Shown here in pieces: positions 26,490 to 41,284 of a stretch of 64,000 nt of DNA. The notes beneath the pieces were generated by a model that was not told the origin of the DNA, did not search any database, and saw only the letters and a list, made by a program, of their open reading frames with translations. The stretch's first letter is position 1. The number at the start of each line of letters is the position of its first letter. This DNA is from Hetaerina americana. Lineage: Eukaryota > Arthropoda > Insecta > Odonata > Calopterygidae. The stretch covers positions 4,279,348 to 4,343,347 of the forward strand of contig JAKTNV010000023.1 of NCBI GenBank assembly GCA_022747635.1. Direction: 5' to 3'. A program made the translations under genes and the position numbers.

Positions 26490-29376
26490 GATATATATTA
26501 AATATTAATATAGGAACGTGTAATGTTAGGACAAGGATGAGGACAGGGAAATTGGAGAATGTTAGGCGAGAGATGGAAAGGGGAAATATAGATATTTTAG
26601 GTCTATGCGAGGTGAGATGGAAAGATGGCGGGGATTACTGGAGGGATAAATATACTGTAGAATGATATACAGCGGCGGGGACGAGAGCCAACGAAGGGTT
26701 GCTATAGTATTAAATGAAGAGGTAGGAAGAAGCGTAGTCAACGTAAAGCAGGTAACGGATAGAATACTACAAGTAGAGATGAAAGCAGAACCGACGAACT
26801 TAGTTTTTATTCAGGTATACATGCCACCGAGCAACCATAATGATAGGATGAACGAGCAATGAACGAGCAACGATAGGATATATGACCAGTTAGAGGACAT
26901 AATCGCATGTGTTCCTGCAGGGAAACATTTGATAGTGATGGGGAATTGGAATGCGACGGTAGGCGAAGGAAGAGATGGTGACAAGGTCGGGTCTACGGTT
27001 TAGGCATGACGAATGACCACGGGGAGAAAGCAGTTGAGTTCTGCAGGAGACAGGGCTTAGTCATCACCAACACTTGGTTTAGACACCACAAAAGACGCAG
27101 GTATACATGGAAAATGCCAAGTGACACAGAAAGGTATCAGCTAGATTATATTCTGGTTCGACTCAGGTTTAGGAACTGTGTGATAAATTTGCACAGCTTC
27201 CCGGGAGCGGATGCGGACTCAGACCACAATGTAGTTGTTATGAAATGTAACGTCCGTTTTAAAAAGATAAGGCAGGGGCAGCAGGTTGGAAAATGGAATG
27301 TAGAAGCATTAAATGGTTTGAAAAGGAAGGAATACAAACAGGTGGTAGAGGAAATCATGGATGATGGTAAAGCGCTAAGTACTATCGAAGAAAAATGGGA
27401 ATGTATCAAGAAAGGGTTGTCTAAAGCCGCAAAAGACACTATTGGAACCGTTAATGCTAAAAGGAATAGGAAACCATGGATCACGGATGAGATGATTACA
27501 AAGATGGATACAGAGAAAGGCAAAATGAAGTACAAAGAATTAAACAATAAATTGAGGCGGGCAACAAATAAAGCAAAAGAAGCATGATGGAAGACTCAGT
27601 GCGAGGATATGGAAAGTCTGCAGAGGAAGGGTGAAATCGGTGCGCTGTACAGCAAAGTTAAATATTTATTGGGAAGTAAGAAAGGGAGATCAACGATAGC
27701 AGTTAGAGATAAGGCGGGTAAGGTAATAGCTGACACAGGAAAGATCCAAGAGAGATGGAAGGAATATATAAAAGAACTGTATAGTAAAGAGCTTAGGCCA
27801 ACAAAGTTAGACATTGAGAAGGAACATGACGTAGAGGAAGATAGCTTTGGTCCAGGCATACTAAACAATGAGATAGAATGGGCATAAAGGGAGACGATAC
27901 TAAATAAGGCCGTGGGGGTGGATAACATTCCCGTGAAACTTTTAAAATGCTTGGGAAAATGTGGGAGGAAGAGGCTATATGGGCTGATCCGTAGTATTTA
28001 TGAGGAGGGAATCTGGCCGGAAGACTTTGTGAGATTAGTTTTAGTTCCTATTCCGAAAAAGGTAAAGGCCACGTCCTGTGAGAACTACAGGATCCCATGC
28101 CGCTAAAGCTGTTCTCAGGATCATATACAAAAGGATAGAGAGTAGGGCAAATGATTACTTGGGGGATGATCAGTTTGGGTCTAGGAAGGGGAGAGGTACG
28201 CGTGATGCCATTGCAGTAATGAAATTATTAATCGAGAGGAATATAGAACACAACCAGGAGGCATTTGCCTTTTTCGCAGATTTCAAAAAAGCGTTCGATA
28301 GAGTGAATTGGGAAAAGCTAATGAGTATATTGCAGAAATTAGGAATAGGTTGGAGGGAAAGGAGGCTAATCCGCAACCTGTACATGTCTCAGACTGCTCA
28401 GGTACGAGTGGGGAACCGGGAATCCGGTTGGGCAGTGTTAGGAAGAGGTGTAAGGCAGGGTTGCCCATTAGCACCGTTGCTGTTCAACCTGTATGCAGAG
28501 GAAATGATTAAAGAGGCATGGGAAGAACTAGAGGTAGGAATGAAAGTGGGCGGGGAATTCGTAAAATCAGTTAGGTTTGCTGATGACCAAGCTTTAGTTT
28601 GTCAGTCAGCCAAGGGGCTGCAAGTATTGCTTAGTGAATTGGAAATTCATTGCGACAGGTATGGGATGAGAATCAATATTAATAAAACAAAGGTTATGCG
28701 ATTTTCTAGAAAGAAAAAGGCTAAGCTTAACATTAAAGTTGGAGGGCAAAAACTAGATCAGGTAGAACAGTTAACGTATCTCGGTAGTGTTTTGGACCAA
28801 CACGGTCAAAGTAATAGGGACATAGGGAGAAGAATTGCGCCAGGCAAAGGGGCTTTCCCAAGGAGGAGGGAGTTGATGACAGGGACGTTGAGTAAGGATG
28901 TTAAGAAAAGACTCGTAAAAACTTTGATATGGAGCATAGCTGTGTACAGCGCGGAAACGTGGTCATTGAAGCAGGAGGATAGACGTAGAATGGAGGCTTT
29001 TGAAATGTGGGTGTGGAGAAGAATGGAGAAGGTGAATTGACAGAGAAGAAAAAACAAATGAGGAAGTACTTGGTATGGGGGGTGAAGAGAGGCGTTTGCT
29101 GGGAGCAATCCTATGGAGGCAGAAAAAGTGGCTGAAGGGGGTATTGACCGGCAGCGGTATGTTGAAGACTGTAATTGAAGGGAGAATGGTAGGCAAACAA
29201 GGAAAGGGAAGGAACAGGATAGGGATGTTGGACGGGATGAAGGGAGGAAGAAAGTACTCAGAGCTGAAGAGGGACCTGATGTAGAGTAGGATGTTGTGCT
29301 TTGCTAGGGGTCACAAATTATTTAATTAGTAATTGTGTCCATCTAAAAACCAAAAACCTACCTTAACCGGTAGATA

Positions 29377-29473
<97 letters not shown>

Positions 29474-32039
29474 CATAAGGAAATTATGCATTATTCTGCC
29501 TTTTGATATTTTTAAAACTTATTATGGAATACATCTGAATCCAAGCTCTCCTCATCCACTTTTTTCCTTTCATTCTTTAAATATGCTAGCCAAGAGTATT
29601 CATCATACTATGGCTTTATAAATTTCATTCAAGTTATAACACTTCCAATTTTTATCACTGTTAATCACTTTAAATTTTGAAACTTTTGCCATTTCTTGAC
29701 ATAATCTTCTTTCAGCCACATATAATTTTCAATGTATTGATGTAATGATTCTATGGCTTCTGCAAATGTATTTCAGGAATCTTTTTTATGACTGAAAATT
29801 TTATCTTGCCGAAGCTTGGCATGGCTAGTAAATGTTTGGCCAAGGAGATGGCCTTTCAATTTTGGAAAGAGCAGAAAGTTACTAGGTGCCAAATCAGGTA
29901 AGTAAAAAGCATAAGAAATCACTTCAAGTTAAAATTCACTGCCATAAATTAGTTAAGAGCTAATTCTTATTTTAAACAAACCATATGTTTATATATATTT
30001 TAAAAAATTGGAGGCATTTTGACTTGATAGTCCCATATCTTATTCTTGCCTTTACATATAAATCTCTTCTGGGTCAATTAATAATAATCGTGTACTATTG
30101 TGTATGGTGGCTTTAGTTTTTTCTTTGACATATGCTATATATTCCCCTACTTTCTTGGGCAGGGCTTCTAATTTTGGTACAACATATCTTTGTATTTGCA
30201 CACTAATTTTTTTATCAAAGTAAGGGAAGTAATTATTTATTATAAGTAAGAATTTAAGAAAGACATGCAATTTCTTTAGTCACAAAATTACCAGTTTTGA
30301 ATTCATATTACATGCTTTAAAGCAAGGGTAATCGATTTCTTAAATGGATTAATTTAAAATGTCACTGTTTCATTTCTCATCAGAAGCCCTTTGCTTTATT
30401 TTGAGAATTTTTATCAATTACGTAACAATAAGTCTGATTATTGAATAGAATTATTGCTTTGCAGAGTGTACAGATCTCATTTCTAATATGAAATAAAATT
30501 TAAGGTATTGTTTGTTCTTTAACCAATGCTTTCCTGCTTATTGACATACTATATTTAGTAGAAATATCTATCCTAAATAATCACTTCAACGGGATTCATC
30601 AAATATTCTAACAGATTTTTATAGAAAAAAGAAGGGAATAGGATAATAAACCTAATTTATTTGCAAGGTTTATACATATAGCAAAGATACATGATCTGAA
30701 GGAGCCTTTTACTAATAATGTTTAAATATCCATTCATCTTGTTCTGATTAGTTGCTCAGTGAATTATCTAAATGTATAAAAAATGATTGATAGACAATCA
30801 ATTATTCTAAACTAAACAGTAATAGACAGTAAAATTGTTGTAATTATTTAAAAATTCAAAAATAAAAAAATCTGAATTTGGAACTTACCCTGCGGAATAC
30901 TACCACAAGTCTTTGATGAGAATGAGCAATATGCAACTTCAAAGAAGTTTCGAATCCTCTCAAGCAGCAAGACTTGGCACTGAATGTCACCATACTGCAT
31001 AAACATTTCTAGTACAAAAGGCAGTATTTCTTCACAAAATGACTCCTAAATAAAACAGCAATATTAATATCACAAACTATTTGCATTTCACAATACCTTG
31101 GTCACGATTTGCACTTGCAATTATTATATTCTGCTTACTTTTAAACAACAAATACTTTTTAATTCATCCAGATATGATGACTGTGAGCTAAAGCATTGAA
31201 TCAGAGCAGTTACTAAGGCCGTGATCCAATGTGAATGATTCTGATGCCCAAGAGGAATCCAAAGGTGATCCATCTTGAAGAATGCTGCTTTATCAAATTC
31301 CAATGGGAATATGGGGATATGGATTGGAAAGAATTTTTCATGGATTGTGTAGTCTTCAGCTAACTTCAGCTGAGTAGGTGTTTCTCCGCCTAAAAAGAAA
31401 ACCATAGTATTAATATTATGGCATATGGTAATCCAGGGATAGTATTTTAGTCTACTGATTGGAGGGCCTTAGCTTCATTCCTAGGCAAAACTCTCTCAAC
31501 ATCCTAAGCCTCACCTTGATAGTAGGGTCTTCTGGGAACCAGAACTTATTTCGAAATTATTGCATGCAGAGGGGAAGTATATGGCTCACCTATAATGAAG
31601 TGTGAATTTCACAAACTGCTTGGCTTGGTATTAGGGAAACTGTACCATCTCTTGTTAAAAAATTTAATTTAATGACAGTATTGGTTTTTTTGAAATTTAT
31701 AATAAAGTAATACAGTTTTTTTTGAGCCTAATAGTTGAAGCAAAGGATAATTCAGTAAATTAGAACAATTAAGTTAAAGCAAATGAATTATATAATTTAT
31801 ATGCTATATTAGAAGATATTTATGAACAATACAAAATAGTATACCCAGCAACTGATTCTGCAGTTTACATTGATGAACACTTTTAAGGCGATACACTTCC
31901 TTATGATTTAATTATTGTAATCTTGGATTTTTCAGCAGCTTTTGTCCAAAAGCCTTATGTTAGATTATTCTTAAAATGGGAGTCTAGACGATTGGATTTT
32001 AAGGTAAAGCAATAGATATAAAAATATATTGCAGGTAAG

Positions 32040-32108
<69 letters not shown>

Positions 32109-35100
32109 TGTATATATACATATATATAGATATGCATATAGATTTATCTATATATATTTATGTATATATTTATAAACAGGGTCCTTACAATATGCATTGA
32201 ACCTGTTTCAAAATTGATTTCGGTTATCATTTCAATTACTTTATAATCTTCAAAATGCAATCCTTCGGAATCGATACACTTGGCTCGGCGCGTCTGCCAC
32301 TCGTCAAAAGCCTGCTGGAAGTCGTTTTCTGGAATACTGTTGAGAGCCTTTGTCATCGCAGCTTGAACCGCCTTGATGGAGTCGAAACAATATTCTTTGA
32401 GCTCCCTTTTTATTCGAGGAAACAAAAAAAACACAGGTGGAGCCAAGTCGGGGCAGTATGGGGGGTGAGGCAATGTTGTCACGCTGAATTTCGTCAGCAG
32501 CTCCGGCACACCAATCGCATCATGGCACGGCGCGGTGTCATGGCGAAGTTTCCATTTCTTTGCAATGGCTGGTCGCATGAACGTTACCCGAATTTGCAGA
32601 CGTGTCAGTACTTGCACGTAAAATGCAGCATTTACGGTCGTTCCAGTAGGCACAAACTCAAACAAGGCCAAGTCGGTCGAAAAAATAATCAGCATGGTTA
32701 TGATTTTGGATTTTGACATCGGATGTTTTTTCGGACGCGGGGATCCCTGCATGTGCCACTCTGAACCTTGACGTTCTGTTTCCCTGTAATGCTGGAAAAC
32801 CAACGTTTCATCGCCGGTAAAAATGTTTTCGATAAAATCCTCATCTTTTTTGACGCAGTAAAAATATTTTGCTAAATTTACACCCGCGACAGTTTTTGTT
32901 CCTCGGTCAAGACTTTCAGCAACAGCTTTGCTCACATTTTCCTCATCGCAAGATCCTCTGTTACAATATGGTGGACAGTTCAGACTGAGAGGCCGGTCTC
33001 CTCACTGACAAGGGCGATAGTTACACACCTGTCAGAGTCCAAATTTTTTTTTCACTTTGGGCACCTGAGCATCGGTTCGAGCGGCCATCGGGCGTCCGAC
33101 GCAGTGCTCGTCTTCAACGAGCTCCTGCCCTTACTTAAATATTTTGTGCCGCCCACAAACTCTTGTGCGGCTTAAGGCATCATCCCAATAAGCCTTTTTA
33201 CTGAGTTCAAGGGTCTCCGACGTGGATGTGCCAAGTTTAACGCAATACTTCACAGCGTAGCATTGCTCGACTGCTCGACTCGACACCAAAAACAATCATA
33301 CGTCACAAAAATCCGCCTTTTGTCTCAACACATGCCCAAAGACTGAAATAAAGTGCACCTGAGTGGTTGAAGAACCCTCGATTGAGCCTACCATCCACTG
33401 CTACGTTAAGGCTACAGCAATCCAGTCCCGATATTTCGATATTTATTGTACCGACACTGTATAATTATAAATATATGATTTCCACATTTTTCGGGCTGCG
33501 TCCGCGTATGTCGTTTAAATGTACAACAGTTTCGCCAGCTATCCTGCTGGCGTCCTCAGGTCAAGGATGAAAAGAAGCTTGTTGTCCCGTCTTATATAGG
33601 AAAAATCCGGCGCCAATACCGGGAAATTTCTTGGCCAATCAGGGAACGTCCTCATATTTGCGCGGAATAATTCTTTTCCACGCACTGTGGAGTGGATATC
33701 CATCCTCTCTGTTAAAATTTTCTGGCCTTTTAACGATTTCAATGGCCTCTCTGATTATTCTCTGGAAGTATTTTCCTTCTTTCGCTATTATTTTAGCGTC
33801 GTCGAAGAGAATAGAGTGTCCAGGTTCACTCCAGGCGCGCTCAGCGATGGCCGATGCTCTAAACTGTTTGGCCTTGGTTGCCCTCTGGTGTTCACTCATG
33901 CGTGTTTTCAGCGCTCTGCATGTTTCACCGATGTACCATTTGCCACAGGAGCATGGCACTTGGTACACGCCTTCTGATATTAACGGTGAAATTCCATCCT
34001 TGGGTCCGGGTAGGGTGTCAGCTATCTTGGTGACGCAGTTGAATCTGGTCACCACATCATGTTTCCTTAAAGCCCTCGCGATTCTTTCCGAAGTCCCTGC
34101 GATGAAGGGGATGGTGACGTAAGCCTTCGGTCGTGGTCTGGAGTCCGACTGCACTGAAACCACCGAGACTGTACGGCCTGCCCAAAATTCACAAGAAGGA
34201 TGTACCTCTCCGACCGATTGTGAGCCAGATTGACGCTCCGACTTACCAACTCGCCAAGTACTTGGCGCGGTCTCTGCAGGACCACGTCGGACAGACACCC
34301 AGCTTCGTAAAAAACTCGACGCATTTCATTGACGTAATAAGAAACATCACCATCCACGACAACGATCTCATGGTCAGCTTCGACGTTGAATCGCTTTTCA
34401 CCAGCGTCCCTATTGAGGAATCGCTGAATATCATCAAGGAACTCACCTCCCGCGGAATCCCTAAGGACTTTCCAGGATTGGTGGAGCATTGCCTCCGCAA
34501 TTCCTTCTTCCTATGGAATGGTGACCATTACGAGCAGATGGAAGGAGCTGCGATGGGCTCACCCCTCTCCCCGGTTGTGGCCAACCTCTACATGGAGAGC
34601 TTCGAAAAGAAAGCACTGGAATCCTGCGACAAGCGGCCCTCACTGTGGCTAAGATATGTCGACGACACTTTTGTCATTTGGTCACACGGAGAGGGAGAAT
34701 TAAAAAAGTTCCTGAAACATCTGAACTCACAGCATCAAGCCATCCACTTCACTATGGAGGTGGAAAAGGATCATCAACTGCCCTTCTTGGACGTCATGGT
34801 GAAGAGAAATAAAGGGAATGGGAGGCTTGGACACAGAGTATACAGGAAGCCTACTCACACCGACCGCTACCTTAATGCTGCATCACACCACCATCCCAGT
34901 CAGAAGACCTCACTGGTAGACACACTTGTCAACCGAGCATATAAAATATGTGACTCCGATTCTATTGCCAACGAGAAGAAACACTTGACAAATGCCCTGC
35001 AAAGGAATGGATACAGCGCTCATATGATCCAAAAAAGGGCCGAGAAGGAAGAAAAGAAGAGACAAACCACCGCTGTTCCTGACAGGGAGGAAGACTCCAG

Positions 35101-36148
35101 ACCACGACCGAAGGCTTAAGTCACCATCCCCTTCATCGCAGGGACTTCGGAAAGAATCGCGAGGGCTTTAAGGAAACATGATGTGGTGACCAGATTCAAC
35201 TGCGTCACCAAGATAGCTGACACCCTACCCGGACCCAAGGATGGAATTTCACCGTTAATATCAGAAGGCGTGTACCAAGTGCCATACTCCTGTGGCAAAT
35301 GGTACATCGGTGAAACATGCAGAGCGCTGAAAACACGCATGAGTGAACACCAGAGGGCAACCAAGGCCAAACAGTTTAGAGCATCGGCCATCGCTGAGCA
35401 CGCCTGGAGTGAACCTGGACACTCTATTCTCTTCGACGACGCTAAAATAATAGCGAAAGAAGGAAAATACTTCCAGAGAATAATCAGAGAGGCCATTGAA
35501 ATCGTTAAAAGGCCAGAAAATTTTAACAGAGAGAATGGATATCCACTCCACAGTGCGTGGAAAAGAATTATTCCGCGCAAATATGAGGACGTTCCCTGAT
35601 TGGCCAAGAAATTTCCCGGTATTGGCGCCGGATTTTTCCTATATAAGACGGGACAACAAGCTTCTTTTCATCCTTGACCTGAGGACGCCAGCAGGATAGC
35701 TGGCGAAACTGTTGTACATTTAAACGACATACGCGGACGCAGCCCGAAAAATGTGGAAATCACCTACTCATCGCCGCGGAAACCTTCGAACGAACATTAT
35801 AAATATATAATTATATATACACATATATATATGCATTTATTTATTTGTATATATTATTATTAGGTAATCTCTTGGTTAAAGTAGGTTTTTGGATGGATAC
35901 AGCTACTAAATGTATATTTTGTGACTCCTAACACAACGCAAAACCCAGTATCCTACTCTACATCAGACCCCTCTTCATCTCTGAGTACTTTCTCCTTCCT
36001 TTCAATCCATCCAACATCCCTATCCTGCTCCTTCCCTTTATTTATTTATTTATTTATTCAGTATTAGTCCGATAACAGCACATTTTGGCCTTTACATCGA
36101 ACTATAAACAATGATAACAATGGTCACATTTACAAACAAACATTTATT

Positions 36149-36222
<74 letters not shown>

Positions 36223-36362
36223 TATATATACAGCATTAGACAGTAATAAACAATATAGAAACACAAAAAAAGGCTCAATCACACATTATTTCTTAATCAT
36301 TTCAATTGAATTCTGCTGTCTTCATCGGAAGATGGAGAAATAATCATAATATTATATAAGTA

Positions 36363-36428
<66 letters not shown>

Positions 36429-39400
36429 GTATGTTTATCTGTAATAAGACTTTGGAATAAGAATAGTTCTTTATTCAATAGAAAAAGTCTTGTCGTAATC
36501 ATCAATGCCCAGTTAAGCCAATGCTAGCTTGCAGGATACCATAGTTTTTTTATGTTTGTAAGCAGAAGATTCTACACGTTACTAACATCCAGTTCAATAT
36601 AGCTGTGAGCATGAGAGGATTTCAAGGTCTTAGCTTTTTCTTTTTCAATTAATTTATTTACTAATAATGATGCATGGAGGCATTATTTCAGGATGCAAAT
36701 GACAACTATACAAGAAGGGCAGTAAGATATGATACCTTTATAGGCTACTTTGATTTGATATCCACCTTCAATGAAACTCAGGAGCTTAAGAAATTAATAC
36801 AAAACAATGTAATATCAGTTTAAGGTTAGAAGACTTCTTAGATATTTTAACTGATTTGGAGGATTGACATGTATTGTACTTCAGTGTTTATGAACCATTA
36901 TAGATAATTTAAAAACCCAAATTATATCATTAGCATCAGGATATTCTTCACGTCCAAGAAGTGAAACTTTTGTGTGATTTTTTTTGATTTTTGTTTTGCT
37001 GGGCCGAAATATGAAAAATGATAATTTGAAGAATTGAAAACGTATGCCAAGGGCATGACATAGAGAGACTACTTACGGATTGTGACCTGGCCTTCAGCTG
37101 AATTCATGATAGCCATTAGAGCAGTGGATGTTGCCTCAACCACCTCCATGCTTGGATCAAGGAGATACCTTGGAAGCAATTCAAGGCATTTATAGGTCAT
37201 TTTGTGGAGTTGGTTTCTGAGTACAGCCTTTGCCTTTGACACAGTTATTGCTGGCATGAGAGCCGTTATGCTTAAATTACTAGGCTGCATTTCAGCCAAA
37301 CATTTGGCTGCTTCTGTTTTTACCTGGTAAAAGAAAACAATGATATTATTGAAGAACCTCAAAATTTGACTGCAATCTTAGTAAGTAGGCAGTATTTCAT
37401 AAGAGAATGATTTGTTATGATAAAAAGGTATTTTATGAGTGTTAAATACCATTTCCCTCAGATTTTATAAAACCAAATATCATAAATGTGATAGCCTTAA
37501 TGATTTCTAGAACCCAAAAATAGTCCACAATTTTCAAAATCAAGAATTTACATTGAAAGCAACATAATGATATTGTGTGGAATATGTATCAAGTTGTCAT
37601 AAAATGCTTAAATAAAAGATAAATTTTGTCACATAAAAACCAATTAGGCAAAATGTTGTTCTTTAAGTTCATTTTGGCAAAATATTGTTTAATTAAATGC
37701 ATGGCAGTAGGTAAGGAAGTTGATGATGCTCACAATATATTACCATCTCACTTGAGTCAGAAATATTTGAAAGATATTGTAATATAATGAGAAAACCTTA
37801 GAAAGAAAAAAAGGTGGATAAATTGTTGGGTAGCTTGAGTCTATCCAAAGTGCAGTTTAACTGGTGGATTACCAATACAAGGGATCATTCCATTTCTTAA
37901 TTTTGTTGCTATTCACCTGTGTTTCAACTGACTAAATATTATTTTTCATTAATGATTTATGTATTAAGTTACAATTTAGCATATTATACGGTAAAAAGAT
38001 GGATTATTATGGGAGACTTTCAAACACAACACATATGCATGACAGGGTTACAGAGGGCAATCAGGAGCCACACATACCTTATCATCTGATGTCGTGACAA
38101 GCTTGGACAAGAGAGAAATAGCTCTATGTAGAATGCATCTTCCATAAACTTCATATGCATTACTCCTAAATTCAATGTCATTGCAAAGATCTTGCAAGTC
38201 TTCTTTCTTGCTTTTCAACTAGAATTTAATGAGAGACATATTTTTGAAACTTCCAATATTAGTTTTTAATGAACATGAACAGCATTTTTTTTGTAAAACT
38301 CATTACTTGCACCACAACATATACTGCCCATTTGAGAAAATACATCATTCTAAAATTCCTAATTTGATGAAAAGCAGCTTTTCTTTCATAATGTTAATAT
38401 AAGCAGCAGAGATAATAGAGCTTCATTACTTAATTAATATATGTTGTCCTTAATATAAAGGGGTAGGTTGAGTTAGAACTTTTAGAAGAAAACTTGTAGC
38501 AATATTATCTCTATTCATTGCCCATGTTCTTACTATAAATTTGACAATCAAGGGCATCATGTAAAACTTCATGGTAATAGACTACATTTATAAAATTCCA
38601 AGAATCTGTCAAAGATGCCAAAGCAGAAACTTATTGATAGAGTCATCTGCTAATATGCATTTCAATGCAACAATTTTAGCATGTTAAAATCATTTACTTT
38701 GATAAGGATTCAAACCAAGATCCCTTCATGTCTGGTTGAATGCTTCAGCCAGTGAAGCCATCAAGGTGCCCACATGAACTCTGAAATGTTAGTGACATCA
38801 TGGTGAATAATTTTTACATGCTGAAATTGTTACATTCCAATGCAAGTTAGCCCATTATCCAAACAAAGAGTTTTTGTTGCCTCTGGCTGTTACTGGCATC
38901 TCTCGCAGTTTCTTAGAATTTGACAAAGGTAAACACCCTTAGTGTTTATAGTGGTTATAACATCATGGACTGTGGTGTATTATATATTACTATGAATACC
39001 TGCAACATTCTATTAATGATATTTGGTCACAACATCTTGTACTCTAAAATCCCAAAAATTTTGATGTGTAGGAAGATGCATTGATAGCTTAACTGGCTAA
39101 TTTACTTGGCCAAACATCAAAGTATCCGAATTATAATCCAGGTCAAGGCAATTGACTTTTATGCTCAGAAATTATTGCAATGTAATTCATCTCCAAGGAT
39201 AAATAAAAAATTTCTTTAATCATTCTTAGGAGAAATTGAGAAATATAATTGCAATCATTCCATTTATCAGTTTACTCTTTAGTTTATAAGTTTTTACAAA
39301 TCTTTTCAGAATGGATTTGATATTAACTTCTCTAAGGATAGAGATCCAGTGTTGGAAGCAGTACTGATAATTACCTTAGTAAAATATTAAATTAGTCCAG

Positions 39401-41200
39401 AATATGAATGACTCTTCATGAACTCATATGTTCAACATAAAAAAATTATAAAGAGAATAAGAAAAATCTATTTTTAATACAAATTAAAGTGAAAGTTACA
39501 TTAAAAAAATAATTTTTTTCAATGATATTTAGCTCAAAAAATTACACAAAATGATTTAAACTAGCTTGGGTGTAATATTAATGGATTAAAATCATTGTAT
39601 TTATTTATTTCTGCATGCCATGGCCATAATTATCTGTTATAAACACCAATAATAATACCTCTCTTGCTTATATAAGGTAAATATAGGAAAAAAGGGTTTT
39701 TTTTAATAGAAATATTAATACTGCTGCCTAACAAAAATATAAAACTAAGAGTATCATATAGACTGCTAAGAAATGAAAGGAAGTGGGAAAGAGCTTCATC
39801 TTATTAAAAATAACATTTTCCATAAAAACTAAAAATGACTCAGGACAGGACAGAAAGGACAGCAAAAACTGGGGAAGTATCATTATAAAGCAAGTAAATT
39901 TGTATTATTTTGACAGTGAAAATGAACTTCAAAGTGGTGCTACCATGCTCAAATAGGGTACGAGGAAGAACATTAGAAGGCAAAGGTACTTTAATTAATA
40001 GAATTTTAATGTAATCATAATGATACAAAGGACAAACCAGAGACACAATACTATCATAAATTACTACACTAAAATAACTTTTATTAAGCTTCAAGATTGA
40101 ATCATTCAGTCAAATTATATCCTCTATACATTGGAAACTTTAAGGCAGAGCTGTTTTACTTTGATTCAGACTGCAAGAGCAAATAAATGATATTGATTTA
40201 TCATGTTACTGAAGTTTATTAAGTGTTTTAATAATGCTTCTGTCTATGGACCAGAAGAAACTTTGACATGCGATTCCTCAGGCATATAAATGACCACTCC
40301 CAAGTAATTTACTCACCATTGCTTGGATAAGCTGAAGCATTTCAACACGAGTAAATCCAAAAATGTCATGTGCCTCTATGAAATCGGTTAGATCATCTTT
40401 CAGAGAAGTTTTGGCACGATCACCTGCCATTTGGCTCAGAACAATGTTTAGATTATCAAACTTATCCGTTCTAGGAAAGGGCACTAAGTAATAAAGGTCT
40501 TCTTTTAAGCTTTCTAATTGAAGCAGTGTTTTGATTAAATTAAGCACTCTTTCTTCCAAAAACTTCAGACCCCCCTCCTTAACCATATCCACAAGTGCAT
40601 ACACAATTGGCACTAAAACCACATTTCGACCTTGAAGAGCAGCAGCAAAATGCCTGAAAATATGATAAATACATAGTATAAGACTCAGTAAAAATTAATA
40701 TATGTAAGCATATTGTTTTTTAGTAGAAATAAGAAATGTAAATAATCAAAAATTTCATGATTAATGGGAATAAATTATTTAAAAAGAAGGCAACAAAAGA
40801 CCTTCAAATGAATCTCAGCATCAAATTTAATCTTAAGAATAAATTTTGCATTTAAAACTTTTAGGCTATGTACATAATGTACAAAAATTTCATCTGCAAT
40901 TAACATATTAGATCTGTAAATAGCAAACTTTCTATGCTTCACTTTGCCCTTAGAACACTCAGAAAGCTTGTAGATCAAGCTATTTTTAGAACTTTGGTGT
41001 ATTTCAATCTCTAGAGTCCTACAGAATTATTTTTGTAGAGCTCTGCTACTGATTTTGACAAAGAAATTAGCCTAAATTATATTTAGCCTAAATTAAAGAA
41101 AGGAATTAAGCATATCTCATTTAATAAAATTGGAAATTTTATCTGCAATACATTTGTACATATATCAGTTAGATTTGTGCATACTAGCATACAGAAACAC

Positions 41201-41284
<84 letters not shown>

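Larger units (their letters stand above)
26507..29380 (+). mobile_element. RTE-type retrotransposon, family A, copy 2 (best preserved)
   Basis: It lacks the 5' leader but keeps endonuclease and RT. Endonuclease blocks: [51 protein letters not shown] blocks: [47 protein letters not shown] and an intact FADDQALV at 28576-28596. About five frameshifts or stops divide it. The 3' end is ACCTACCTTAACCGGTAGAT followed by AACC and a TA array. It is closer to consensus than copy 1 and probably younger. Confidence 0.93.
33477..35795 (+). mobile_element. Penelope-like element with 669-bp inverted arms
   Basis: The left arm 33477-34145 is the reverse complement of 35093-35761 with very few differences. 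Both carry the GIY-YIG nuclease and tail. Between them is an RT frame. A 13-bp direct repeat, ATTATAAATATAT, flanks the unit at 33464-33476 and 35796-35808, consistent with a target-site duplication. Inverted terminal structures are a known habit of Penelope elements. Confidence 0.9.

Noticed and set aside
34067..34489. 140-codon minus-strand frame over the PLE
   Set aside because: It is the antisense of the RT frame, which has intact RT motifs on the plus strand.
36935..36985. Additional hammerhead-like sequence (TTCACGTCC...GTGAAAC)
   Set aside because: There is no CTGANGA core upstream and no Penelope tail. The stem match is short enough to arise by chance.
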